Made by a program: the position numbers and the translations under genes
Origin: G963676795 sp963677215
GTDB lineage: Bacteria; Desulfobacterota; Desulfuromonadia; Desulfuromonadales; Geopsychrobacteraceae
Length of the DNA stretch: 64,000 nt
Direction of reading: 5' to 3'
Assembly (NCBI GenBank): GCA_963677215.1
Contig: OY781919.1
Coordinates: 2,976,001 to 3,040,000 of the forward strand
Notes under the pieces: model-generated
What the model was told of the DNA's origin: nothing
Databases searched by the model: none
The model's input: only the letters and a program-made list of their open reading frames with translations
Shown: one piece after another, positions 45,889-55,600 of the stretch
How the letters are laid out: every line of letters begins with the position of its first letter
Numbering within the stretch: position 1 is the first letter of the stretch

Positions 45889-46308
45889 TCAGCTTAAGGT
45901 TTCACCGCTCGAAGTGATAACCAACTTGCCGTGTTTGACGCCTCGTGTGCCGATCATCTCGTCGGCCATCTGTCTGACGTCCCGGCTACACCCCTTGACG
46001 ACGATGACCTCGAGGCAGTTTTCCGCATCGAGGTGGATGTGCAGGGATGATAGGACCGATTCATGGTGACTGTGCTGGTGGTGGGTCAACTGTTTGGCCA
46101 GTTCGCGGGTATGGTGATTATAGACCAGAGTGATGGTGCCGATGATTTCTTCGTCGTCTTTGCCGGCCTGTTCCTCAATCAAAGCTTTGCGGATCAGGTC
46201 GCGAATCGCTTCGGATCGATTCATGTACCCCTTGTCAGCAATCAGTTCGTCGAACTGCTGCAGGAGTTGGGTGTTGATAGAAATGCCGAAGCGGGTCAAA
46301 TCTGACAT
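45889..46308 (-). CDS. nikR: Nickel-responsive repressor NikR
   Basis: The 139-residue protein has a ribbon-helix-helix DNA-binding N-terminus (RFGISINTQLLQQFDEL) and an ACT-like nickel-binding C-terminal domain with the expected ligands (HHES, HIHLD and Cys in ENCLE). GAGGATCTC before ATG 46308 fixes the start. It should repress nikKMLQO when nickel is sufficient. I looked for a palindromic operator upstream of nikK and nikR and could not pin one confidently. Confidence 0.93.
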   Translation of the reverse strand: MSDLTRFGISINTQLLQQFDELIADKGYMNRSEAIRDLIRKALIEEQAGKDDEEIIGTITLVYNHHTRELAKQLTHHQHSHHESVLSSLHIHLDAENCLEVIVVKGCSRDVRQMADEMIGTRGVKHGKLVITSSGETLS

Positions 46309-46449
46309 GAGATCCTCTTTGTCTGAAGTCAATTTATCCGGTTATGCACGATTCTGATATGGCCAATAGATCTTTCTATCTCATAAAATGCCTGAGCTGT
46401 CTATCGCTTGAGAACAAATTTATGGCCGTGCCGTGATGTAAAAACAGAA

Positions 46450-46494
46450 ACAGCGGCAGTCTGCTCGCCATAATGACTCAAGTACTGCCGCTGT
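46450..46494 (-). terminator. Terminator of the decayed Fe-S gene
   Basis: ACAGCGGCAGT (46450-46460) pairs perfectly with ACTGCCGCTGT (46484-46494); on the minus strand T-rich sequence (TTCTGTTTTT) follows. It lies 28 bases after the stop of the Fe-S protein remnant at 46522, so it is probably that gene's original terminator. Confidence 0.65.
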
Positions 46495-46521
46495 ATTTGC
46501 CACGCTGCTAGAAGGCAGGGA

Positions 46522-46719
46522 TCAGCTGCGCTGTGGCTTGATCCGCTTTTCATAGATCTCAACGACCGGATGTATTGCCTTGAGATTGTTTCCTGCTCTC
46601 AGGTTGGTGTCGGTCAGGTTCATGGCGCATCTCGGACAGGCGGTGAACAGTTGCCTGAAACGGCGCTCTTTGATTTCGGTGGTCTTCTTCTTGCCGATCT
46701 CCTGGCTGGTTCGGGCCCG
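46522..46719 (-). pseudogene. C-terminal remnant of a cysteine-rich (CCG-domain) Fe-S oxidoreductase
   Basis: On the minus strand, about 66 codons remain, ending at the TGA at 46522-46524. They include FTACPRCAMNL, typical of the CCG cysteine-rich domain of LldE/GlpC/heterodisulfide-reductase-type proteins. There is no start and no N-terminal part. Together with the lactate permease and FadR-type fragments next to it, it suggests a lost lactate oxidation locus. Confidence 0.65.
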
Positions 46720-47177
46720 GTATCAGCGCGAAACTGACCGGTCCTGAATTGTTGATCCTTGGTCAGCAGGCGGCAATTATTCATACCGCCGCAGCACTGG
46801 TTATCCCGGTTATCGCTCTGGTCTTTGCTCTTGAGTGGAAGGTTGTTCGTCGCAATATTGTTTTCGTTTCCCTGAGTTTTATAGTGACAATGGTTCCGTA
46901 ACTGGGTTCGGCGTAATTCAGCTTTGAATTTCCGTCGATTGTCGGTGATGCAGAACTGTGGCGTCGACCATTTTCGCGCTGATGGGCTGGGGGCTGAATA
47001 AGGCTGACGGTGAAACGATACATAATGAAGTGTCGATCGGTAAGGTTGTCTTTGCCTCCTTTCCGTTGTGGGGGGACTGTACTGTTGTTGCTGGTCACGC
47101 GGATCAAAGCGTTCGGTCTGTTGCCGTTGCTGAAAAGCACCTCGCCGTTCTTTGATCTCGATCTTTGCTCGCTCTGA
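46719..47177 (+). pseudogene. Decayed L-lactate permease-like transporter
   Basis: Three stretches in different frames fit parts of one transporter in order: GISAKLTGPELLILG to the stop at 46899-46901; SFEFPSIVG shortly after, behind further stops; and NEVSIGKVVFASFPLWG followed after a six-G run (47070-47075) by LLLLVTRIKAFGLLPLL. Pairing across the frames needs at least two frame changes and crosses in-frame stops. The combination resembles LctP-type lactate permeases. The gene is clearly dead. Confidence 0.5.
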
Positions 47178-47508
47178 CGGAGATCAGCATCGGTCTTGAA
47201 ATCTGGTCGGCTTACCTTGCCGCTCAGCGTGCAACTGAAGATGATATTGCGCGCTTGCGCAAGCTCTATAGCTTGATGGAATGCCAGGCCGATGGTGGTG
47301 GTTGGGATGCGGAAATCAATGTCCAGTTTCACCTGACGATAACGGCCGCAACAAGGAAGGTTGTATCGAGATGTTGCTCGATTTCCACCGGGATATCCTC
47401 GAGGCTATTGAAGCTCGTGATGCTGAGAGGGCCCGTCAGGGAATGTTGCGCCACCTGACCTTTGTCGAAGAGAAGCTGGAGTTGTTTCTTGATCAGGGCC
47501 AGGATTGA
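47174..47508 (+). pseudogene. Decayed FCD-domain GntR/FadR-type regulator
   Basis: The first frame reads LTEISIGLEIWSAYLAAQRA and later INVQFHLTITAATRK, parts of an FCD ligand-binding domain. The second frame supplies its end (HRDILEAIEARDAERAR to the stop at 47506-47508). About 40 residues in the middle and the whole DNA-binding domain are missing. LldR-type regulators of this family normally control lactate genes, in keeping with its neighbours. Confidence 0.6.
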
Positions 47509-47535
47509 TATGGTTAAGGACTTGGTAATGATTTG

Positions 47536-47569
47536 AAAAAAAGGAGCAGTCATCGACTGCTCCTTTTTT
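47536..47569. terminator. Bidirectional terminator at the 3' end of the liv operon
   Basis: AAAAAAAGGAGCAGTC pairs with GACTGCTCCTTTTTT around a three-base loop (ATC). A- and T-runs on both sides allow termination in both directions. It lies 13 bases past the livK stop. Confidence 0.9.
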
Positions 47570-47581
47570 AATAGCTGGATT

Positions 47582-48787
47582 CTATTTCATGCTGCAGCCG
47601 GTTTCGACAACCGGAACGACAGTGACGTCAGCCGGAATCATTGTCGGTTCTCCGACGAAAACGTGATCAAAGAACGGCTGATCCATAACCATTTCAGCGA
47701 CCCAGGCAGGCTGAATGGTCTGGTGATCTTCGGCACGCATAAACATCTCACCGCCAACACCATTGAATTTAAGGCCTTCCCAAGCTTTGATGACTTTGTC
47801 AATATCTGTTGAACCTGCCTTCTTGACTGCTTCGGCCCAGAACATTATTGAAGCGTAGGCTTTGCCATTCAGGCCAGTCGGGTAGTAGCCCTTGTCTTTT
47901 TTGAATGCCTCTCTGAAGGCCATGTTTTCCGGGGTTGGGATCGAAATCATGTAGGAGTCACCGGTGATGTTTCCGGCGATAGAATCATCGTCGGCAATTC
48001 CCTGTACCAGATAGGGGTCATTCAGGTAGTAGGAAACGATTTTTGCCTTGAGGCCCAGGCTTTTCCCTTGCTTGATGAGCAGGGTCAGGTCGTTGCCCCA
48101 GTTGGAGCTGAAGACGATTTCGGCACCGGATGCGTTGATCTGGCTGATGTAGGGAGCGAAATCCTTTTCTCCCAATTTGTGGAAAATCGGCTTGATAACC
48201 TCGATGTTCGGATTGAGTTCCTTCAGCTTTTTGTTGAAAGCGGCAACGGCTTCGTGACCGAAGGAGTAATCCTGGGCGACGGCGATGACCTTTTTGGCGC
48301 CACTGTTGGCGGCCCAGTAGGCGAGGGCGTAGGAGTGGTTGTCGGTGTTCAGGCTGGTTCGGAAGAAGTTGCGTGAACACTTCTCACCCGTCAGACTGGC
48401 TGCAGCCATGCCATAAGAGATCATGATTGCGTCGTTTTTTTCAGCCAGCACCGACATGGCCCCACCGACTGAACTCCCGATTCCACCAGCAAAGAATTTG
48501 ACGTCTTCTTTGAGCATCAGTTTGCTGGCCTTGCGGGTGGCAACATCCGGTTTGACCTCTGAATCTATGACAATTGTTTCAACTTTTTGTCCAAGCAGAC
48601 CACCATTCTTGTTGATGACTTCGGCCGCGTATTCGGCTCCGGTTGCATAGCGTTCGCCGGTGTCCTTGAAGGTGCCGGACATCGGTTCAACGATGCCGAT
48701 CTTGATGGTTTTGGCCGCAAATGCCGGCACTGCAGCGATCAGCAGCGCCAGTGTGGCCGTAAGTAGAACTGAGCTAAGCTTTTTCAT
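47582..48787 (-). CDS. livK: Branched-chain amino-acid-type periplasmic binding protein
   Basis: The 401-residue protein has a signal peptide (MKKLSS ... PAFA) and a type I periplasmic binding fold of the LivK/urea-amide family, starting KTIKIGIVEPMSG. It delivers substrate to LivHM. GGGAGG before ATG 48787 fixes the start although the frame is open further upstream. It is the last gene of the operon, which is an unusual place for the binding protein. Specificity (leucine, other amino acids, aromatic acids or amides) cannot be read from sequence. Confidence 0.88.
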   Translation of the reverse strand: MKKLSSVLLTATLALLIAAVPAFAAKTIKIGIVEPMSGTFKDTGERYATGAEYAAEVINKNGGLLGQKVETIVIDSEVKPDVATRKASKLMLKEDVKFFAGGIGSSVGGAMSVLAEKNDAIMISYGMAAASLTGEKCSRNFFRTSLNTDNHSYALAYWAANSGAKKVIAVAQDYSFGHEAVAAFNKKLKELNPNIEVIKPIFHKLGEKDFAPYISQINASGAEIVFSSNWGNDLTLLIKQGKSLGLKAKIVSYYLNDPYLVQGIADDDSIAGNITGDSYMISIPTPENMAFREAFKKDKGYYPTGLNGKAYASIMFWAEAVKKAGSTDIDKVIKAWEGLKFNGVGGEMFMRAEDHQTIQPAWVAEMVMDQPFFDHVFVGEPTMIPADVTVVPVVETGCSMK

Positions 48788-48818
48788 ACAACTACCTCCC
48801 TTGTTGTTGAGTGTAAGA

Positions 48819-49526
48819 TCAGACCTCCAGGTAATTTTTTCGGATGTCCTCCGCAGCATCCAGGGCATCTTTGTCCCCTTCGAAAACGATTTTTCCTTTT
48901 CCCATGACATAAAAGCGCTTGGCGACGCGAATGGCTGCCTTGAAATTCTGTTCAACCATCAGGATCGAAACGCCGGATTCGCTGACGTGGGCAAGCATGT
49001 CAAGTACATCTTTGACGATCAGGGGGGCCAACCCTTCGGTTGGTTCGTCGATAAGAATCAATTCGGGATTACCCATCAGGGTGCGGGCAACAGTAAGCAT
49101 CTGCTGCTCACCGCCGGACAGGTGAGCGCCTTTGTTTTTCTGGCGTTCCTTGAGGCGGGGAAAGGCCTCGTAGATTTTGTCCAGTGTCCACTGAGGCCCT
49201 GTTCCAATGCCCTTTTTTATGCCGATCTGCAGGTTCTCATGGACGGTCAGGCTTTTGAACACGCGACGTTCCTCAGGAACGAACCCCAGACCCAGTCTGG
49301 CGATGGCAAAAGGTGGCATGCCGGCGAGTTCACGGCCATTGAATTTCACACTTCCGGAGCGTGGCTCGACAACACCCATGATGCTTTTCAGGGTAGTCGA
49401 TTTACCGACACCGTTGCGTCCAAGCAGGCAGACCAGCTCTCCTGGTTTGATTTCCAACGAGACTCCGTGAAGGATGTGGCTTTTATCGTAGTAGCTGTGG
49501 ATGTCTTCGACCTGCAGTAGCATCAT
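48819..49526 (-). CDS. livF: Branched-chain amino-acid ABC transporter ATPase LivF
   Basis: The 235-residue ATPase has Walker A GRNGVGKSTTL, signature LSGGEQQML and Walker B LILIDEPTEGLAP, the last being typical of LivF. Its ATG overlaps the livG stop (ATGA), with GGAGG upstream. It pairs with LivG on the cytoplasmic face of LivHM. Confidence 0.93.
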   Translation of the reverse strand: MMLLQVEDIHSYYDKSHILHGVSLEIKPGELVCLLGRNGVGKSTTLKSIMGVVEPRSGSVKFNGRELAGMPPFAIARLGLGFVPEERRVFKSLTVHENLQIGIKKGIGTGPQWTLDKIYEAFPRLKERQKNKGAHLSGGEQQMLTVARTLMGNPELILIDEPTEGLAPLIVKDVLDMLAHVSESGVSILMVEQNFKAAIRVAKRFYVMGKGKIVFEGDKDALDAAEDIRKNYLEV

Positions 49527-50263
49527 TCCTCCTCTTCGCCCAGATATGCGTCTTTGACACGCTGATCGTTGCGGATATTTTCCGGTGTGTCCGACGCCAG
49601 AATGGTGCCGTAGTGCAGAACCGAAATGGTGTCAGCCAGGGTAAAGACGACGTCCATATCATGTTCAATGATCAGTAGACTCTTGTCGCTGGTGACCTTC
49701 TGGATCAGTTCGATCGCTTCCGCTGTCTCTTCCCTGGTCATGCCAGCCGTCGGTTCGTCGAGCAACAGCAGTTCAGGCTCGGTCGACAGGGTAACGCCGA
49801 TCTCCAGAGCCCGTTGCTGGCCATAGGAGAGTTCTCTCGATTTGGTATGCATAACCTCTTCGAGTCCGACCTCTTCTATGATCTCTGTTGCCCGTGAGCA
49901 GATCTCATTGTTGCTTAAGGGTGATTTGAAAAAGTTGTAGCGCATTCCGCGCTGGCAGCGGACTCCGGCTATGACATTGTCGAAGACGCTCAACTCGTGA
50001 AAAACATTGGTGATCTGAAATGAACGAGACAATTTCATCCGGTTGCGAATATGAGCGGGCTTGTGGGTAATGTCGGTGCCCTTGAAGACAACAGAACCGG
50101 ATGTCGGTCTGAATTTGCCGCTGATAATATTGAACAGGGTGGTCTTGCCGGCCCCGTTGGGGCCAATGATCGCGTGATTCTCCTTATCAGTTACCTTGAA
50201 GGTGACTTCTTTGAGAACCTCCAGTCCGGAGAAGTTCTTTTTTATCTGATTAACGTCAAGCAT
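49523..50263 (-). CDS. livG: Branched-chain amino-acid ABC transporter ATPase LivG
   Basis: The 246-residue ATPase has Walker A GPNGAGKTTLF, signature LSYGQQRALEI and Walker B LLLDEPTAGM; the latter two are LivG hallmarks. It starts one base after the livM stop and overlaps livF by four bases, so the genes are translationally coupled. Confidence 0.93.
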   Translation of the reverse strand: MLDVNQIKKNFSGLEVLKEVTFKVTDKENHAIIGPNGAGKTTLFNIISGKFRPTSGSVVFKGTDITHKPAHIRNRMKLSRSFQITNVFHELSVFDNVIAGVRCQRGMRYNFFKSPLSNNEICSRATEIIEEVGLEEVMHTKSRELSYGQQRALEIGVTLSTEPELLLLDEPTAGMTREETAEAIELIQKVTSDKSLLIIEHDMDVVFTLADTISVLHYGTILASDTPENIRNDQRVKDAYLGEEEE

Positions 50264-50264
50264 G

Positions 50265-51269
50265 TCAGCTTACCTCTTTGCAGGTGTTGGAGTCGTTGTC
50301 GCCATGGTTGCCGCGTTGCCTGATCTTGTCGATCAGATAATCACCAAGACCGGAGAGCCCTTTAGGAACATAGAGGATCATGAAGATGAAAATCAGTCCC
50401 ATGACCAAAGGCCAGCGGTCGGTGATGTCGCTGAGGTAATCCTGGAAATAGATATAGACGCAGGCTCCGATGATAGGTCCGGCGAAATAACGGCTGCCAC
50501 CGATGACGACCATCAGGATGACGACGGTCGACATGTCCATGCTGATCGAGGAGATCGAGGTGAATTCGTAGTGAAGCGTGTAGAAAGAACCTGCCAGTCC
50601 GGCCAGCGCACCTGTGAAGATGAACAGGAGCAGACGGCTGATGTTGGTGTTGTAGCCGAGGAAGCGCATCCTTTCTTCATTTTCCCGCATCAGGACAACG
50701 GTTCTACCCATGGCTGTTCTGGTGAAATACCAGCAGAAGAGGACCACGATCCCGATGACGATGAGCGTCAGATAGTAGAAGAAGACGATGCCGGAGGTAT
50801 CGATCTGGGCAAAGCCAAGGTTGATTTCAGGTCTGAAGATACTCAGTCCGTCATCACCGCCGGTGATGGTGTACCACTTCATGGCAACGGCGGCAAACAG
50901 TGCGTTAAAGGCCAGAGTGAGCAGGGCGAAAGGCGTACCCTTGTGGCGCAACAGCAGGCTGCCGACGATCAGACCAGCGATGATTGTTATGATCAGGCTG
51001 AGGATAACGGCGCTGATCAGGCTCAGTCCGGGTATCTGGGTTACAAAGATAGCTGTTGCATAAGAGCCGATACCGAAGAACATCGCATGGCCAAAGGAGA
51101 GCAGGCCACCGTAACCGAGAAGCAGGTTATAGCTGACAGCAAAGAGAGCAAAGATGAACATCTCGCAGAGCAGTGAGACGTAGTACTTATGGGTGAAGGT
51201 CGGTAAAATCAATAAGATTACAGCAATAATCGCGATGCTGATCAGGGTGGCGCGATCGTTGTTTCTCAT
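50265..51269 (-). CDS. livM: Branched-chain amino-acid ABC transporter permease LivM
   Basis: The 334-residue membrane protein has about nine hydrophobic helices and the conserved NLLLGYGGLLSFGHAMFF and GGSRYFAGPIIGA blocks of LivM permeases. Its start overlaps the livH stop by one base at 51269. It forms the translocation pore with LivH. Confidence 0.92.
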   Translation of the reverse strand: MRNNDRATLISIAIIAVILLILPTFTHKYYVSLLCEMFIFALFAVSYNLLLGYGGLLSFGHAMFFGIGSYATAIFVTQIPGLSLISAVILSLIITIIAGLIVGSLLLRHKGTPFALLTLAFNALFAAVAMKWYTITGGDDGLSIFRPEINLGFAQIDTSGIVFFYYLTLIVIGIVVLFCWYFTRTAMGRTVVLMRENEERMRFLGYNTNISRLLLFIFTGALAGLAGSFYTLHYEFTSISSISMDMSTVVILMVVIGGSRYFAGPIIGACVYIYFQDYLSDITDRWPLVMGLIFIFMILYVPKGLSGLGDYLIDKIRQRGNHGDNDSNTCKEVS

Positions 51270-52129
51270 TACAGGTCCTCCCCGAAAAGTCCGGATGGTT
51301 TAACGACCAGAACAATGGCCATCAGCAGGTACATCAGTGCCAGAGACAGTTTCGGGAAAAGCAGGGCACCGAATGATTGCAGTTCGCCGATCATCAGCGA
51401 AGCGACCAGTGCGCCGCCGAGACTGCCCATGCCGCCGATGACAATAACGACAAAGGCATCAACCAGGATCTCGGCCGCCATGCCCGGGTAGGTCGTCAGC
51501 AGCGGTCCGGCGATGACACCGGCGAAGCCGGAGAGGCCTGCCCCCAGACCAAAGATGCACATGAAGACAAGTGGCACGTTGATGCCTAGGGCGTTGACCA
51601 TACCGTGATCGTCAACCGCAGCCCGGACGATGATGCCCAGCCGGGTTTTGTAGAGCAGGAAGGCCATAACCAGGCAGACCAGGATGGCACAGCCAAGCAT
51701 GAACAGTCGATAGACGGGGTAGGGGAAGCCGAACAGGGTGATCGATTCGGTCAGAACGCCATCCAAGTTGACTCCCAGTGGGAAGTTACCCCAGATCCAT
51801 TTGACGATTTCCGTGATAACGTAGGCGACCCCGAAGGTGACCAGCAGCTCGTGAACATGTCCGTATTTGTGGGCTTTGACCAGAAGGAAGCGCTGTATGA
51901 GCGTGCCGATTATGAACAGCAGGATCGGGCAGACGATCAGTGACAGATAGAAATTGCCTGTCCATTGCAGAAAACTGTACGACAGGTAGGCGCCAAGCAT
52001 GTAGAAGGATGCATGGGCCAGGTTCAGCACGTTCATCATGCCGAAAACCATTGTTAAACCTGAAGATATCAGAAAGAGCAGGCCGGCGTAGACGAGTCCA
52101 TGGATGAAAAAAACAGCAATATCCGTCAT
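51269..52129 (-). CDS. livH: Branched-chain amino-acid ABC transporter permease LivH
   Basis: The 286-residue permease has about eight hydrophobic helices and the typical SSGLTMVFGMMNVLNLAHA and GGMGSLGGALVAS blocks. ATG 52129 has AAGGA upstream; earlier in-frame codons lack a good site. It is the first gene of livHMGFK, and its promoter must lie in the 360 bases to the right, divergent from the riboswitch-controlled surface operon. Confidence 0.92.
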   Translation of the reverse strand: MTDIAVFFIHGLVYAGLLFLISSGLTMVFGMMNVLNLAHASFYMLGAYLSYSFLQWTGNFYLSLIVCPILLFIIGTLIQRFLLVKAHKYGHVHELLVTFGVAYVITEIVKWIWGNFPLGVNLDGVLTESITLFGFPYPVYRLFMLGCAILVCLVMAFLLYKTRLGIIVRAAVDDHGMVNALGINVPLVFMCIFGLGAGLSGFAGVIAGPLLTTYPGMAAEILVDAFVVIVIGGMGSLGGALVASLMIGELQSFGALLFPKLSLALMYLLMAIVLVVKPSGLFGEDL

Positions 52130-52492
52130 AGACGTTTTTCCTTGGTTGGGGTGGCAGAAATAAAACGACACAACACAAAAACTATCTTTGACAACGTGTT
52201 ATTTCTAATCTTTTTATCTCTCAGAACGGTGCTAGTCAAGGTGATTTCGCGTTAATTTTTAACAATCAAGATGCAATGATATACAGTATTTTGTTCATCC
52301 TTAATGTAATGTTTGTGGTCGTAACCAACTGAAATAATGTAAATCGCAATTTCCCTCACTTTCACTTATTGTTAAAAATTTCACTTATATGGTTTAATGT
52401 AATTTTACAAAACTTCTTCTTGCTTGACTTTGAATATTAAAAGAACTACTCTTCATGAGAATGTTTTCAGGAAAGACAAGATAACGACTCCG
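52130..52492. other. Divergent promoter region between liv operon and riboswitch
   Basis: This strongly AT-rich 360-base segment lies between livH (minus) and the c-di-GMP riboswitch (plus). It must contain both promoters. I did not find a consensus strong enough to place them. Confidence 0.4.
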
Positions 52493-52566
52493 ACAAAGGC
52501 AAAGCCAGGGTAATCTGGTGACGCAAAGCCTACGGGTCCAGGTGATGGATGGCCGGGTTGCCGAAG
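52493..52566 (+). promoter_or_regulatory. c-di-GMP-I (GEMM) riboswitch aptamer
   Basis: The block has the conserved GEMM-I core: GGCAAAGCC, a first hairpin CCAGG-GTAA-TCTGG with a GNRA tetraloop, the invariant TGACGCAAAGCCTACGGG, and a second hairpin ending GGATGGCCGGGTTGCCGA. GGCAA (52498-52502) pairs with TTGCC (52558-52562) to close the aptamer. This fold binds c-di-GMP. It lies 120 bases upstream of the giant surface-protein gene on the same strand and is followed by an intrinsic terminator, so ligand binding probably decides between read-through and termination. Whether c-di-GMP turns the operon on or off cannot be told from the sequence alone. Confidence 0.93.
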
Positions 52567-52594
52567 AGGTGAGATGCTTCGTATGAAGTCAAAG

Positions 52595-52626
52595 CGCTCA
52601 TCTTCGGAAGAAGAGAGCGTTTTTTT
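52595..52626 (+). terminator. Expression-platform terminator of the riboswitch
   Basis: CGCTC-a-TCTTC pairs with GAAGA-GAGCG around a GGAA tetraloop, with one bulged A, and seven Ts follow. It sits 30 bases after the aptamer and 60 bases before the start codon. Confidence 0.88.
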
Positions 52627-52685
52627 GTTTTCATGAGAGTTGCTCGTTTGGACTCCTGAATTCTTTAAATTGTAAAGTTGCGTAA

Positions 52686-55600
52686 ATGAAAAGTTATCTG
52701 AAGGTAAATACCCGCACTGTGCGCGAGCAGAGGGACAGTTGTCTGAACTGTTCCCAGAAACTGTGGTTGACACTCTTCGCAGTTCTCTGTCTGCTGGCGC
52801 TTATTGCCCCGTCTCCGGCATCCTCTGCTCCCTGTGATGTCAAATCCGGTTTTCCGTTTGTCGACCATGATACCTCATCCAGCTACTGTGAACTTTGCCG
52901 ATACAGTTATGTAACCGTCGTTATCAGCAATCCATACAGTTATACCACTGGAGTCTTGCCGACCGATCCTGATGTGCCCGGTGCGGTAATGACCGATATC
53001 GTTCTGGTTGAAAATCTCGGAATTTCAGGTCTGGAGTTTGCTCCAGGAGCTCCCACGCCGATTACCTATCAGGTGAATGGCGGCATTACGCAAAATGGTG
53101 TCGATACGGGACTGAGTGGCAGCGTCCTGACCTTCACCTCTGCAGAGATTCCTGCGTTGGCATCTTTGACTGCCAACGCAGGTGCTTCCCAGGTCAATAC
53201 TATCTCTATCAGGTTTGCCGTAGCGCGCAGCATCGACCCTGAAGGGCTTATTTCTGCGAATCGTCAGATCGAGGCAACGATCAGTTTCGATACCTATCGA
53301 GATCCTGCCGATCCGGATTACGACATACTCAACCCTGCCAATAATGAATTGAACTGCGGTGACTCCCCACAGGGCGATCTGGCCACTTTGCCGCTGCGTG
53401 AGCCAATTCCGCAAATCACCAAGACCGGTTGGAATGTCGATGCGGGGCAGGACCAGGGGAGTGCCTCTGATCCGGTCTACGCCATGGACAACGATGACAT
53501 CGTCTGGCGGATTCAGATCGCCAACATCGGCAATGCCGAGCTGCAGGATCTGAGTTTTGACGATCTGATGGACACGGGCAGCCTGGTTGTCAATTATGTG
53601 TGCACAACTGAGGGAGCTGCCAACAGTATAGCGCTCAATAATGGCGTCGGTCCCGCTGCGGGGTGTGCAAGTGCAAGCAACAATATCAATGATTACATCG
53701 TCGCCAACCCGATTGCTCAGGGGGGGAGCCTGTCAGTCTATCTGGTTGGTAAAGCCAGCTCAACAGCCTCCTGCCAGACGAGCCGGAACAACACCGTTGA
53801 CGATGTCCAATGGGGCTGTGACGTTCAGGCGCCGGTAGGAGGAATTACCCAGACCTCAGGCGGGACGAGTCCTTACGATCAGGCGACCCTCTATACGCGC
53901 TACAACGATGACCACCCGATCCTGACCGTTGAACGCCATCTGACCGGCGTCAATACCTCGCAGCCGGTCGGCAGCCGCGGCATGATGACGATCATCATCC
54001 GTAACACCAGCGGCGGGAGTGTCAATAATATCCAGCTCGATGATGTCCTTCCTCCTGAATACGTGGTTGATACGACCTTCGATCTTGAGGTCGAAGTGAC
54101 GCCGGCTTATGGGACCAGCTATCCCGGGCTGGTCGACGCTACGGCCTCCTCCTGGAATTTTGTTCTTAACGAAGCTTTGGGCCCCAAAGATCCACATGTC
54201 GATCTGTTGAGCAGCAGCGCCCATCCGTTCTACCCTGATCAAGTCAACATGCTGCGCAATGGCGATGTCGCTGTCGTGCGCTTCAGGGTGGTGTTGATCG
54301 AGTCCGATTATTATGATCGCCAGGCCAACCTGGACGTCAACCCGGAGGCTTATCCCGGAACAGATCCGACCTATCAGACCCCATTGAGCAATGAACTGAC
54401 TGTGAACTTTGATGTCTTCTGTACGTCCCAGGGAGTGGGCGGCCATTATCAGCTCGTACTCGATGGCAACGGCAACGACAGCAGTACGGAGAATGCGATT
54501 CCGGCCTTTCCGGAAGACCTCGATATCCAGGTTGGTGGGGCTGTGTTCATTCTGACCAATGACCCGGCCCAGATCTTGACTTTGCCGATTCAGCTGACCA
54601 ATAACGGTGGCCATGACGCCGAGGATTACCATGCCTTCGTGACCTTCGGTGCAACCATGAACGTCATCGGCGCACCAGCTGGCTGCAGTCAGATTTCACT
54701 CGATGGCAGTTATCAGCCAGCACCATGGAAGGTCTGGCTTGACCCGATTCATATTCCGGAGACGGCGACCGTCTATGAATGTACCTCTCCAGCGGTTATC
54801 GCTCCAAACCAGACGGTAACCTATAACTTCGATGTCATCAAGACGGTCGACCCGGTGCGTATCGCCCTGGATGATTTGAGCCTGCGTGCCGACGTTGTTG
54901 GCGAGATTACTCTCTATGATGACAGTCTGCTGACCTGGCCCGCACCGATAATCCGTGCTGACGGCGAAACCGACCGCGCCAACAATTACTCTCTCGATGC
55001 GACCTGGGCCAGGGTTATCGGCTTTAACCTGAAGAAGACCCAGATCGGGACCTGTAACGAGAATAATCCGCCAACCTTTGACGGCTCCGGTTTTGAAGAG
55101 GTTCAGATCGGCGAGGAGTGTTCGTTTACTATCGAAACCGGTGGCTGGTTCGGTTTTCAGACGCCGGGTTATGCCTATATAGCTGTTCAGGATATCCAGG
55201 TGGTCGACAACCTCCCCGATGGCCAGGCCTACATCTCGAGCACTGATCCTTATGCTGCATCAACAGCAGCTATCCAGGGGATCAGCATAGATCCCGCAGG
55301 ACTGACGGTCCTGGAGGAAGGCAATTTCGGCTGGATCTTCAACGTGCCTGACAGCCAGCGCATTCAGGTCGCTGACGAATGGTTCGTGGTCGATACCACT
55401 TCACGACTGCTCAACAAGGAGATCGATGTCAGGGCTGCACCAAACCAGCACGCGATAGACAGCGCCAATGTTCTGACCTCGACCTTCCATGCAATTTTCA
55501 GTAACGTCAACACTGGCTCCATCGAGAATTACACCCTTGGACCGAGCACTGTCGGTTATCCGATCGAACAGGTACGCAGGGTCGACCTGCGCGTGACCGA

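Noticed and set aside
45728..46440. NikR operator upstream of nikK or nikR
   Set aside because: Expected on biological grounds, but no pair of half-sites matched a known NikR box well enough to place it.
48660..49520. 286-codon open frame antisense to livF and the livK start
   Set aside because: It spans the boundary of two clear genes on the other strand and has no domain.
50262..51176. 304-codon open frame antisense to livM
   Set aside because: It is a highly acidic, low-complexity translation mirroring a membrane protein gene, the usual shadow of hydrophobic codons.
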